Source of the DNA: ANME-2 cluster archaeon
GTDB lineage: Archaea > Halobacteriota > Methanosarcinia > Methanosarcinales > Methanocomedenaceae
Direction of reading: 5' to 3'
Length of the DNA: 52,010 nucleotides
Assembly (NCBI GenBank): GCA_014237145.1
Contig: JAAXOC010000101.1
Coordinates: 1 to 52,010 of the forward strand
A program made the position numbers and the translations under genes. The stretch's first letter is position 1, and each line of letters begins with the position of its first letter. The notes under the pieces were generated by a model. It saw only the letters and a list, made by a program, of their open reading frames with translations. It made no database searches and had not been told where the DNA came from. Positions 25,159 through 31,434 of this stretch are shown in pieces.

Positions 25159-25193
25159 CCTTTAAGTCACCTTTATGTTTTTCAGTTAATATT

Positions 25194-26249
25194 TTAAAAG
25201 AATTTTGCAGCACTTTCCACAGCCCTGGCCAGGAGCTCAGCTCCTTTTTTGATATCCTCAAGGTCTACTATTTCTACAGGTGAATGGATGTATCTTGAAG
25301 GAACACTTATTACTGAAGAAGGGATGCCGCACTTGGTCAAGTGTATGGCTGTTGCATCTGTGGTCCCGCCGTCAGCCACTTCAGGCTGGATGTCGATGTT
25401 GTGCTGTTTTGCGGTCTCTTTTAACCACTTGATGACCTTTTCTGTAGCAATGAGTCCCCTGCCTCCAGCATCGGATATGGTGATCGCCGGACCTTTTCCT
25501 ATTTCAATTGCGCTGTGCTTTTTTTCTATACCTGGGTGGTCACCTGAGACTGTAACATCAGTGACCAGGGCTAGATCAGGGTCAAGACCGAAAGCACTGG
25601 TTCTGGCACCTTTAAGGCCGACTTCTTCCTGGACTGTACCCACTGCATATACTGTTGATCTTACGTCCAGTTCACTTATGATGCGCATGGCTTCGATCAT
25701 GAGCACGCAGCCGGCCCTATCGTCAAATGATTTGCCTGTGACCCTGTTATTGGCAAGGCGGGCATACTCGCGGTCCAGGGTGATGGGGACTCCTGGGATG
25801 ACTCCCATGGCTTCGGCATCTTTGTCGTCTTTGGCACCTATATCAATGAACATGTTTTCGGCTTCTACCATTTTTTTCCGTTCTTCTTCCTTCATCGCAT
25901 GGGGGGGTTTGGCCCCGATGACGCCGTAAATATCTCCTTTTTCGGTATGTAGTATTACCCGCTGGCTGTGCAGGGTCTGGTCGAACCAGCCGCCCAGTTT
26001 TACGAAGTGGACGAAGCCTTTGTCATCTATGTACTTGGACATTAGTCCTATTTCGTCCATGTGTGCTGCTATCATGATAGAAGGAGAGCTACCGTTTCGT
26101 GTTGTGATGAGGTTGCCAAGCTTGTCAACTTTGATATCGTCAACGTATGGTTTTAATTTGTCTTCGAGTAATTGCCTGATATTGCCTTCGTAACCGGAAA
26201 CTCCGTGAGCATTTGAGAAAAGTTGAAGATTTTCATTTATCTGTTTCAT
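25194..26249 (-). CDS. M42 family metallo-aminopeptidase (TET-like)
   Basis: About 351 residues, forming large tetrahedral peptidase particles that trim peptides released by the proteasome. Zinc ligands and catalytic residues are intact: AAHMDEIGLM, SFDDRAGCVL, VQEEVGLKGA, TDVTVSGDHPG and the C-terminal SRYIHSPVEIV. I use the ATG at 26249, five bases after an AGGTGA ribosome-binding site; GTG at 26258 would overlap that site. No anomaly seen. Downstream lies the antiporter. Confidence 0.94.
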   Translation of the reverse strand: MKQINENLQLFSNAHGVSGYEGNIRQLLEDKLKPYVDDIKVDKLGNLITTRNGSSPSIMIAAHMDEIGLMSKYIDDKGFVHFVKLGGWFDQTLHSQRVILHTEKGDIYGVIGAKPPHAMKEEERKKMVEAENMFIDIGAKDDKDAEAMGVIPGVPITLDREYARLANNRVTGKSFDDRAGCVLMIEAMRIISELDVRSTVYAVGTVQEEVGLKGARTSAFGLDPDLALVTDVTVSGDHPGIEKKHSAIEIGKGPAITISDAGGRGLIATEKVIKWLKETAKQHNIDIQPEVADGGTTDATAIHLTKCGIPSSVISVPSRYIHSPVEIVDLEDIKKGAELLARAVESAAKFF

Positions 26250-26339
26250 ATAATTCACCTGATGTTAGTTTAAAAGGGGTTTTTCAAGATTTAAGATTAT
26301 CCTTGTTTGGTGTTAAAATATCTTGGCTGTGGAGTTATG

Positions 26340-26637
26340 GGTGGTTGTAATGGGAATTGATGGTTGAGTTGTGGGTGCCGGGAGTTTGGGGTGATACTCC
26401 TTTTTTGCTGGTCTTTCCTATGGTGTAGACTATGTCCTCTTCCTTCGCCTTGCAATTTTTTGATTTCACCCATTCTCTTCCACCACCTTTTATCTGCTCT
26501 GTCAGCCCATACAAATCATGAACCAGCCTGTCAATCTGGGCGCCAATAATTTTTATCTGCAGTTCATCGAATTCACCGAAAAGTTCGCAAAGCTATTGCT
26601 GCATTGACTTTGCATGCTTTGTGGCATAGTATTTCAT
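26340..26637 (-). pseudogene. Decayed copy of the restriction-enzyme C-terminal-tail ORF
   Basis: From an ATG at 26637 the frame reads MKYYATKHAKSMQQ, then TAG, then LCELFGEFDELQIKIIGAQI followed by DRLVHDLYGLTEQIKG and ~45 further codons. The second part matches the two intact small ORFs at 30330-30572 and 31207-31434 (QI..vd.QIdrLVYDLYgLTeeEI). It is therefore a third, broken member of that family. The natural ending is replaced by unrelated sequence. Confidence 0.6.
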
Positions 26638-26654
26638 AAATTATATATTTTTAC

Positions 26655-26730
26655 AGCCATGACCGCTGCCGGCAGCACATTCCACAATTCAATCCCGTGC
26701 CCCACACTCAGCGCATGAGCACCCGCAGGG
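26655..26730. repeat. Dispersed GC-rich repeat, copy 1
   Basis: AGCCATGACCGCTGCCGGCA and the following CACATTCCACAATTCAAT... CTCAGCGCATGAGCACC match 27176-27249 at roughly three-quarters of positions, in the same orientation. Both copies follow an AT-rich TTATATATTTT-type or toxin sequence, and the second copy truncates a toxin gene. The remaining stretch to the antitoxin (26731-26879) has no gene that I can see. Confidence 0.55.
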
Positions 26731-26879
26731 AGGCAAACCAGACTGTCTATGGTCGGGCAGATACATCGTTAACATAATGGAAGTTGGTGGCAAAGTTCTC
26801 ACATTAATGAGATTATGAGGCAACCTATTGCATAGTATTAATATTAATTAATTCAGTTTCTATAACAGGAGGCAAGATA

Positions 26880-27125
26880 ATGGCAGTTCATGTAGTTAAT
26901 TATAAAAGAAAAGCAATTGAAAAGTTGGATGTCTTATCACCTGATAGATTAAAAGTAGTTCTCGATTTTATCGAATATCTCGAACAAAAAGAAGAACTTG
27001 ATGCTACCCTTGAAATTCTTGCTGATGAAGAGTCAATGCGAAATATTAGAACTGCTGAACAGGCATGGGAGCGGGGAAGGATGCAGGAATTCACTTCATG
27101 GAACAAAGTGAAACGCCATGTATGA
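26880..27125 (+). CDS. Antitoxin-like protein (partner of truncated RelE-type toxin)
   Basis: An 81-residue acidic protein: short N-terminal arm, LSPDRLKVVLDFIEYLEQKE helix, then a charged helix (DATLEILADEESMRNIRTAE) and a basic Trp-containing end. This is the usual layout of small archaeal antitoxins paired with RelE/ParE toxins. AGGAGG lies nine bases before the ATG. Its TGA overlaps the ATG of the toxin frame at 27118, typical of toxin-antitoxin coupling. The toxin is truncated, so the antitoxin is an orphan. Confidence 0.75.
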   Translation: MAVHVVNYKRKAIEKLDVLSPDRLKVVLDFIEYLEQKEELDATLEILADEESMRNIRTAEQAWERGRMQEFTSWNKVKRHV

Positions 27126-27177
27126 AATCTTTCTTCACGATCAAGTCGTTAAATTCTATAACAAACTCGATGATAAC
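27118..27177 (+). pseudogene. RelE/ParE-type toxin, truncated after ~20 codons
   Basis: The frame begins MYEIFLHDQVVKFYNKLDD, the usual start of RelE/ParE-superfamily mRNA interferases or gyrase inhibitors. Sequence similarity then stops at 27175-27180, where a GC-rich dispersed repeat begins. The frame continues to 27345 but reads repeat sequence. The toxin is surely inactive. Confidence 0.65.
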
Positions 27178-27345
27178 CATGGCCACCACCGGCAGCACAC
27201 TCCACTATTCACGTCTTTATCCCATACTCAGCGAATGGACACCTGCACGAATCCACAAGGCTGGCTGCCACACTGCCGCCCTTGCGGGCTGCGGTGGCAG
27301 GGTAAAGTGCAGATGCCGGAACGGCGGGAGAGTGTGGAAGTGTGA
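27176..27345. repeat. Dispersed GC-rich repeat, copy 2, joined to an inverted copy of 1340-1432
   Basis: Positions 27176-27249 match 26655-26730 directly. Positions 27246-27340 (ATCCACAAGGCTGGCTGCCA ... AAGTGCAGATGCCGGAACGG) match the reverse complement of 1340-1432. The element thus has two modules that also occur separately. No ORF is conserved between copies. Confidence 0.6.
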
Positions 27346-27707
27346 GAACGGGGTAGGGGCTGGACAGCATTTCACTGTGAACCGTGGAGGGCGCTGAGGC
27401 ACGCAGAGTAAGGGAAAAAACGATCTGTGTGCCTCTGTAGCTTAGAATAGCACAAATTATATATTTTAACTGTTGGCGGCGGCAACAATTCAATATACAC
27501 AGACGATGCAACGTATCCACTTCAAATCTAAGGGTAATTTAAAAATTATTAGACAGGATTAACAAGATCGACAGGATATACTGCAACGTCAACATCCTGT
27601 AAATCCGGTCAAAATACCATGCTTTTTGAAGTAGATACGATGCAACCTGAAATCCATATCTTAAAAAAACCTTGAAAATGATACAATGTCCCTTTTTATA
27701 TTTAGAA
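27346..27707. other. Repeat-rich gap
   Basis: It contains a partial CGCAGAG-family repeat (27388-27442), an AT-rich stretch and a nested inverted repeat (27504-27646). No gene is supported. Confidence 0.5.
27504..27646. repeat. Nested inverted repeat
   Basis: The outer arms CGATGCAACGTATCCACTTC (27504 onward) and TTTGAAGTAGATACGATGCA (27625-27644) are inverted copies with few mismatches. Inner arms of the ACAGGATTAACAAGATCGAC type pair with ATCCTGTAAATCCGGTC. It should fold as a long hairpin and lies 60 bases from the HD gene stop. Confidence 0.7.
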
Positions 27708-28511
27708 TCAGGAATCACCTATCTTTTCCAGATATTCGTTTAAATGGTTCTGAATTTTTCGTATATCTTCAGTATCGGGCAGGGTGGTAATGATTTTCTC
27801 AATGATCTGCCTTTGTTGAATATAACGGAATGTCCGGGTAAAATTAATGTCAAATATCCAACCCAGTTGCAGGAGTTTCAAATCATTATATGTTTTCAGG
27901 GCATGGGAATTTGAAACCTGGTTGTTAAGGATATCTTCGACAAAACAAAGTGAATATCCGGATGTGTCAGGAAGTTCAAGTTCTAATGCAGGGTTGCGGT
28001 GCTTATGACGTTGTGCATAATAAGTTGTCACAACCAGCCATACATCCAATTTGTCCGCATCCCGTAATAATTTCGAATACAGTAAACAATCAGGTTTTTC
28101 ATCTGCGGGGTCGGGAAGTTTGAGTACATTGTGATATCCTATGGCTTTATAAGCGATTGAGCGTTGCGTTTTTGTGAGCCGGCTTAATACGTTTGTTTCT
28201 TCTAAAACCTTCAGCCCGAGAGTTGCGTGGTTTTCCGATACCTTATCATTAAAAGTGCCATAGGTTTTGAATTGTTCAAAGCGACCTATGTCGTGAAATA
28301 ATGCAATGGTCTTCGCCAGATGAAGTGCATTTTTATTAAGGTCCAGGGCTTTGCCTAACCCAAGGATCTCCTTACAAACACGTAATGAGTGTTCTTCTTT
28401 AAGTCTGATATTCTCCTGGATTTTTGGATCTTTAGAGTAAAAACCTTTTACGTAATTTCGAAACCATGAATGGAAAAAGGCAGTGTCGATGGTATTCTCT
28501 ATTATGTTTAT
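27708..28511 (-). CDS. HD-domain protein with no standard start codon
   Basis: An uninterrupted frame of ~268 codons runs from just after a TAA at 28524-28526 down to 27708. It contains an HD phosphohydrolase: EEHSLRVCKEILGLG, TIALFHDIGRFEQF (HD pair), VSENHATLGLKVL, AYKAIGYHNVLKL and SKLLRDADKLDVWLV. The protein is complete by family standards, yet no ATG, GTG or TTG occurs until a TTG at 28049, which would drop the HD motif. A GAGGG site at about 28513-28517 is followed by ATA AAC ATA ATA GAG, so the start is probably ATA or a mutated ATG. The substrate is unknown. Confidence 0.72.
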   Translation of the reverse strand: MNIIENTIDTAFFHSWFRNYVKGFYSKDPKIQENIRLKEEHSLRVCKEILGLGKALDLNKNALHLAKTIALFHDIGRFEQFKTYGTFNDKVSENHATLGLKVLEETNVLSRLTKTQRSIAYKAIGYHNVLKLPDPADEKPDCLLYSKLLRDADKLDVWLVVTTYYAQRHKHRNPALELELPDTSGYSLCFVEDILNNQVSNSHALKTYNDLKLLQLGWIFDINFTRTFRYIQQRQIIEKIITTLPDTEDIRKIQNHLNEYLEKIGDS

Positions 28512-28526
28512 CCCTCTTGTTGTTTA

Positions 28527-28643
28527 GCTGTTTTCATTTACACTTCTTGTAGTCATTACCGTCATCAGACGGTGCAGCCGGACCGTGGATGTTACGCGTA
28601 GCCTGGTCATGATAAAGTCTACCTGCCCTGAATTTAGGGCTTA
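28527..28643 (-). pseudogene. PemK/MazF-type toxin, C-terminal fragment
   Basis: A minus-strand frame reads ALNSGQVDFIMTRLRVTSTV followed by RLHRLMTVMTTRSVNENS, then TAA. The LRVTSTVRLHRLMTV segment is the conserved end of MazF/PemK mRNA interferases. It has no start of its own. The matching N-terminal part lies 1.2 kb upstream on the same strand (29842-30033), so both look like halves of one gene split by an insertion. Confidence 0.6.
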
Positions 28644-28700
28644 CTTGAGAATAACCGGTCAAAATCAATTTATAATCTCCCGATAGATATATAAGAGAAT

Positions 28701-28731
28701 TCGAACCGCAGATAAACGCAAATGAACCGCG
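28701..28731. repeat. CAGAT-family repeat, outer left copy
   Basis: CGAACCGCAGATAAACGCAA followed by ATGAACCGCGG is the reverse complement of the type at 29722-29755 (TATCTGCGTTTATCCGCGTT...). Together they bracket the GxxExxY/Cas6-like segment. Confidence 0.65.
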
Positions 28732-28790
28732 GGTGTTGAGTACGAGTTGCATGATTATTATTGTATCTGTTTTTCTGGCTTTTTGGTAAA

Positions 28791-28825
28791 TTAACCACAG
28801 ATAAACACAGATGAACACAGATACG
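28791..28825. repeat. CAGAT-family repeat, inner left copy
   Basis: TTAACCACAGATAAACACAG followed by ATGAACACAGATACG lies 37 bases past the GxxExxY stop. The copy at 29273-29308 has the same orientation and the copy at 29399-29428 the opposite. Confidence 0.7.
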
Positions 28826-28861
28826 GAATTTGCTGTACCTATTGAATCTTACTGATATTTT

Positions 28862-29236
28862 TCAATTCATTATTCTTCTAATTTCTACTTTCGGTTTACT
28901 GAAATTAATAAGCAGGCAGAGTTTAAGTCCGGTAATTTTAAGGTAATTCAAACATTGTGCTAAATGAATGGAATCTAACTCTTTGACGGTTTTTATTTCG
29001 ATGATGATCTTGTCTTCTGCGAGGATATCGGCAAAGTAATCTCCGACCAATTCGCTTTTATAATAGACTTTTAAAGGTGCCTGTTGTTGGGTTTTGATTT
29101 CTCTTTTATTTAGTTCAATATTTAATGCATTCTCATATACTTTCTCAAGAAAACCCGCTCCAAGTACATTACTTACTTCAAAGGCAGCTCCAATAATTTT
29201 CTCGGATAATTTATTTAATTCTTGATTTGCTTCCAT
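28862..29236 (-). CDS. GxxExxY family protein (PD-(D/E)XK nuclease-like)
   Basis: A 124-residue protein of the GxxExxY family, named for the motif seen here as GAGFLEKVYENAL. The second half has the nuclease-like strand order GDYFADILAEDKIIIEIKTV (D...E-x-K) and the ending LKLCLLINF. A nuclease role is inferred from the fold, not proven. Genes of this family often lie beside CAGATNNAC-type repeats, and here copies flank it on both sides (28791-28825 and 29273-29308). The whole unit seems inserted in a mazF gene. Confidence 0.88.
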   Translation of the reverse strand: MEANQELNKLSEKIIGAAFEVSNVLGAGFLEKVYENALNIELNKREIKTQQQAPLKVYYKSELVGDYFADILAEDKIIIEIKTVKELDSIHLAQCLNYLKITGLKLCLLINFSKPKVEIRRIMN

Positions 29237-29272
29237 CTGATATTTGTCTTCTATTGATGATTCTTTTATGAA

Positions 29273-29428
29273 TTAACCATAGGTGAACACAAATAAACAC
29301 AGATGCGAAGAGGGGGAAAACGGATGGTTTTGAATGTAGTGTTTTCTAATTTAATCTCTATACTCTGTGTAGGTCTGATTCACCTGCTTTTCAACAATAT
29401 CTGTGTTCATCTGTGTTTATCTGTGGTT
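29273..29428. repeat. CAGAT-family inverted pair upstream of GxxExxY
   Basis: TTAACCATAGGTGAACACAA and the following ATAAACACAGATGCG (29273-29308) pair with TATCTGTGTTCATCTGTGTT followed by TATCTGTGGTT (29399-29428). They could form a stem with a ~90-base loop that carries a short hydrophobic frame of doubtful meaning. Confidence 0.65.
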
Positions 29429-29710
29429 CTTATTTTCTCCTTGATCTTTACTTTCTCTAATAACAGCCCCGAACCCCCTGGATGCCGATTTCCCCACACC
29501 GAGATAGTCAGGGATGAGGAAATTAACCGAAAAGGTCCCGGTGAATATCATTATATTGGTGTCCTTTTGCCTGCTTTTGTGTATCCTGACATCTGTCTCA
29601 CAGTTTATTCTGTCCGGGACCTGATAGTCCAGTGATTTGGACATTGAGAGTATATTGCCAATGGGGGTTTTGCTCAACAGTTCTTGTTCTTTTTGTGGAA
29701 TGAATGCAGA
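29429..29710 (-). pseudogene. Cas6-like CRISPR endoribonuclease, C-terminal fragment
   Basis: A minus-strand frame reads FIPQKEQELLSKTPIGNILS, continues through YQVPDRINCETDVRIHKSRQ, and reaches GTFSVNFLIPDYLGVGKSAS then RGFGAVI. The 'NF-IPDYlGiGKs-SRGFG' ending matches the Gly-rich C-terminal motif of Cas6/Cas6b endoribonucleases as I remember them. The N-terminal half is absent and both ends run into dispersed repeats. No CRISPR array or other cas gene is present here. The family call is moderate; another RAMP-like protein is possible. Confidence 0.45.
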
Positions 29711-29721
29711 TTTGCGGCATT

Positions 29722-29755
29722 GTATCTGCGTTTATCCGCGTTCATCTGCGGTTAA
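29722..29755. repeat. CAGAT-family repeat, outer right copy
   Basis: TATCTGCGTTTATCCGCGTT followed by CATCTGCGGTTAA is the inverted partner of 28701-28731. It marks the right side of the segment that splits mazF. Confidence 0.65.
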
Positions 29756-29841
29756 ATTTTTATTGATTGTTAACTAGCAAACTGTATTCATATTGCCGTA
29801 TGTGCTGTATATCTTCATAAATCATCTGATAAATTTACCAA

Positions 29842-30033
29842 CTAATTTATTGGCACTCCTTTAGTATTAAGTCTGTTTCCAGTTGATCGATTGACATCCG
29901 GCTGCTGATAAAGGCCATAATAACATGGCGATGTGGACCGACGGGATCTTATCAGGCAGACTGCGGGTCGTACTTTGGTCGTCGAAAGATCATCGAACGG
30001 AAAAGGCACCAGGACGACTTTACCCTTCATCAT
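29842..30033 (-). pseudogene. PemK/MazF-type toxin, frameshifted N-terminal part
   Basis: From the ATG at 30033 the frame reads MMKGKVVLVPFPFDDLSTTK then VRPAVCLI, a clear MazF/PemK start. It then loses similarity because of a one-base shift near 29945. The neighbouring frame continues properly as DPVGPHRHVIMAFISSRMSI then DQLETDLIL before both stop. The C-terminal third is found at 28527-28643. The start overlaps the antitoxin stop by 14 bases, as in MazEF-type pairs. The toxin is doubly broken. Confidence 0.75.
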
Positions 30034-30274
30034 AGAACGGTCTCCCGTCGGAAAGTGTGTAGATATCCTCTTCAGAATCTTTCAGGAAATAGAAGGCTGG
30101 GTTAGCGGCTGCTGCCTGAAGCCATTCAGTTTCATTTATGTCAGAGTCTTCAGGGACCAGGATGATTACACGGACACGAGTCGGTCCGGTGATAGGCAGC
30201 ACCCCATCCAGAACAAGATGGTGCTGGGCGTCAATCATTCCTGTCGTTTCGATAGCTTTTGTTGCGGTTTGCAC
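30020..30274 (-). CDS. Antitoxin of the broken MazF-type pair
   Basis: An 84-residue acidic protein: a small beta-rich N-terminus (MIDAQHHLVLDGVLPITGPT, VRVIILVPED) that may bind DNA, then INETEWLQAAAANPAF and a DE-rich end (FLKDSEEDIYTLSDGRPFYD). This is the standard partner found before archaeal and cyanobacterial MazF-like toxins. It is intact while its toxin is frameshifted and split, so it is an orphan or serves other toxins. Confidence 0.78.
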   Translation of the reverse strand: MQTATKAIETTGMIDAQHHLVLDGVLPITGPTRVRVIILVPEDSDINETEWLQAAAANPAFYFLKDSEEDIYTLSDGRPFYDEG

Positions 30275-30329
30275 TTTGTTTTTTCTCCTATTTTATGCAT
30301 ATTGATCTAATCTTTCCGGCATTGGCGTT

Positions 30330-30572
30330 TTATTCATCTTCCACAATCCCAATCTCATCATCCGTCAGCCCATACAAATCATAAACCAGCCTTTCAATCT
30401 GCGCATCAACAACTTTTATTTGCCGCTCGTAAAGCTCATTATCTCGCTCCATTTTCACTTCGCAATATAGCTTTGAGAGTTCAAGCATGTTATCCACTAA
30501 AGCTTCAAATTTATCGTGCTGAGTTTTTTCAGATGGGTTTGAGAAATCTTGATGTGGATTGAACGTTTTCAT
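30330..30572 (-). CDS. Small ORF resembling the C-terminal tail of type IIG restriction-methylases, copy A
   Basis: Eighty residues. The body KFEALVDNMLELSKLYCEVK and YERQIKVVDAQIERLVYDLY followed by GLTDDEIGIVEDE is nearly the C-terminal helical tail of Eco57I/TaqI-type enzymes (QIeatDrqIDkLVYeLYgLTeeEI-iVE), but no methylase or nuclease domain is present upstream. Its ATG overlaps the stop of a 39-codon ORF (ATGA). Paralogous copies are at 31207-31434 (intact) and 26340-26637 (broken). It may be a free-standing coiled-coil partner rather than a fragment. Confidence 0.75.
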   Translation of the reverse strand: MKTFNPHQDFSNPSEKTQHDKFEALVDNMLELSKLYCEVKMERDNELYERQIKVVDAQIERLVYDLYGLTDDEIGIVEDE

Positions 30573-30688
30573 TCTTGGTCAATCTCTTTATTTGCGAATA
30601 CCATTACAGTTCCTTTAATTCCTTTAATCGGTTTAACTTCTAATGGCTCAACTTGTTCTGAGCTTGTTTCTTTATCCTCTTCAGGCAT
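30569..30688 (-). CDS. Small 39-residue ORF with strong RBS
   Basis: MPEEDKETSSEQVEPLEVKP then IKGIKGTVMVFANKEIDQE. A strong GGAGGTGA lies about six bases before the ATG, and its TGA overlaps the ATG of the next ORF (copy A), so it is translationally coupled. I do not recognise it. It might be an antitoxin-like or leader peptide in this four-gene unit. Confidence 0.6.
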   Translation of the reverse strand: MPEEDKETSSEQVEPLEVKPIKGIKGTVMVFANKEIDQE

Positions 30689-30692
30689 ATAT

Positions 30693-31214
30693 TCACCTCC
30701 ATATTATATTTTTTATTATTAAGATTATAAATATGAGATTAGCCACAATAAACGTGTATAGAGCGACAGTAAAACGCCATATCCGTTTTTCATGTTTATC
30801 GACATTGTATCTATATGCTTCTTTAAGATAATATAAAAAATGTGAGTGAAGTTCTTTTTCAGAGTTGGATATTAACATACCAAATGTGTTTTTCTCAAAC
30901 ACATTTAAATCCTTATAATCGGTTGGATGAAAAATTGAGATGTTTATGACCAATGAAATGACTAAAAGAAGAATGAAAGCGATTAATAAGAAGATATCTA
31001 CAATCGAAGGTTGTCACCCTTTTTGAAGCAGATATAGTACAAGTGTTAAAACAATCGAAAGAATGGGTAAAATAATGCCAATAAATGCTATGTTTCGACT
31101 ATTAAAATTTAAAATATTTTGCTGCATCCTTCCAAAAACTTCAGTTCCACGATCAATAAGTAATTTATATCGTTTTCTTTCTTCTTCTCCTGGCAATTTT
31201 TTCATCTCATCCAC
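30693..31214 (-). pseudogene. Three-helix membrane protein interrupted by an in-frame TGA
   Basis: From ATG 31214 the frame gives MDEMKKLPGEEERKRYKLLI, then FGRMQQNILNFNSRNIAFIG and a membrane helix ending LVLYLLQKG, then TGA (31014-31016). The same frame continues QPSIVDIFLLIAFILLLVIS (second helix), a soluble part (NTFGMLISNSEKELHSHFLY) and a third helix (FTVALYTFIVANLIFIILII) to 30693. One TGG-to-TGA change explains the break; the two parts could also be made separately. Layout, with an N-terminal coil and three helices, resembles small membrane effectors in defence islands, but that is inference. Confidence 0.65.
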
Positions 31215-31434
31215 TTTCTTCCACCACCTTTATCTCTTCCTCCGTCAGCTCATACAAATCATAAACCAGCCTGTCAATCTGTTCATCAACAATATTTATC
31301 TGCCGCTCGTAAAGCTCCTTATCTCGCTCCATTCTCACCTCGTGGTATTTCTTCTGGAGTTCGAGCATATCATCTACCAGAGAAACAAGTTTATCATGCT
31401 TTGCTTCTTCTTTCATTTCATCTTTGGACATCAT
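31207..31434 (-). CDS. Small ORF resembling restriction-methylase C-terminal tail, copy B
   Basis: Seventy-five residues: MMSKDEMKEEAKHDKLVSLV then DDMLELQKKYHEVRMERD, YERQINIVDEQIDRLVYDLY and ELTEEEIKVVEESG. It is about two-thirds identical to copy A. Its end overlaps the start of the membrane-protein gene by eight bases, so the order is copy B, membrane protein, 39-codon ORF, copy A. This repeated coupling to a membrane protein argues for a partner role. Confidence 0.75.
   Translation of the reverse strand: MMSKDEMKEEAKHDKLVSLVDDMLELQKKYHEVRMERDKELYERQINIVDEQIDRLVYDLYELTEEEIKVVEESG

Larger units (their letters stand above)
28512..28861. other. Gap with mazF 3' fragment and repeats
   Basis: It holds the MazF C-terminal remnant (28527-28643) and two copies of the CAGATNNAC family (28701-28731 and 28791-28825). 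Nothing else coding is supported. Confidence 0.5.

Noticed and set aside
28534-28818. 94-codon minus-strand ORF next to the HD gene
   Set aside because: It begins in a dispersed repeat, and a different frame of the same stretch matches the MazF C-terminus.
29303-29635. Hydrophobic plus-strand ORF upstream of the GxxExxY gene
   Set aside because: Most of it reads through CAGAT-family repeats, and the rest is antisense to the Cas6-like frame.
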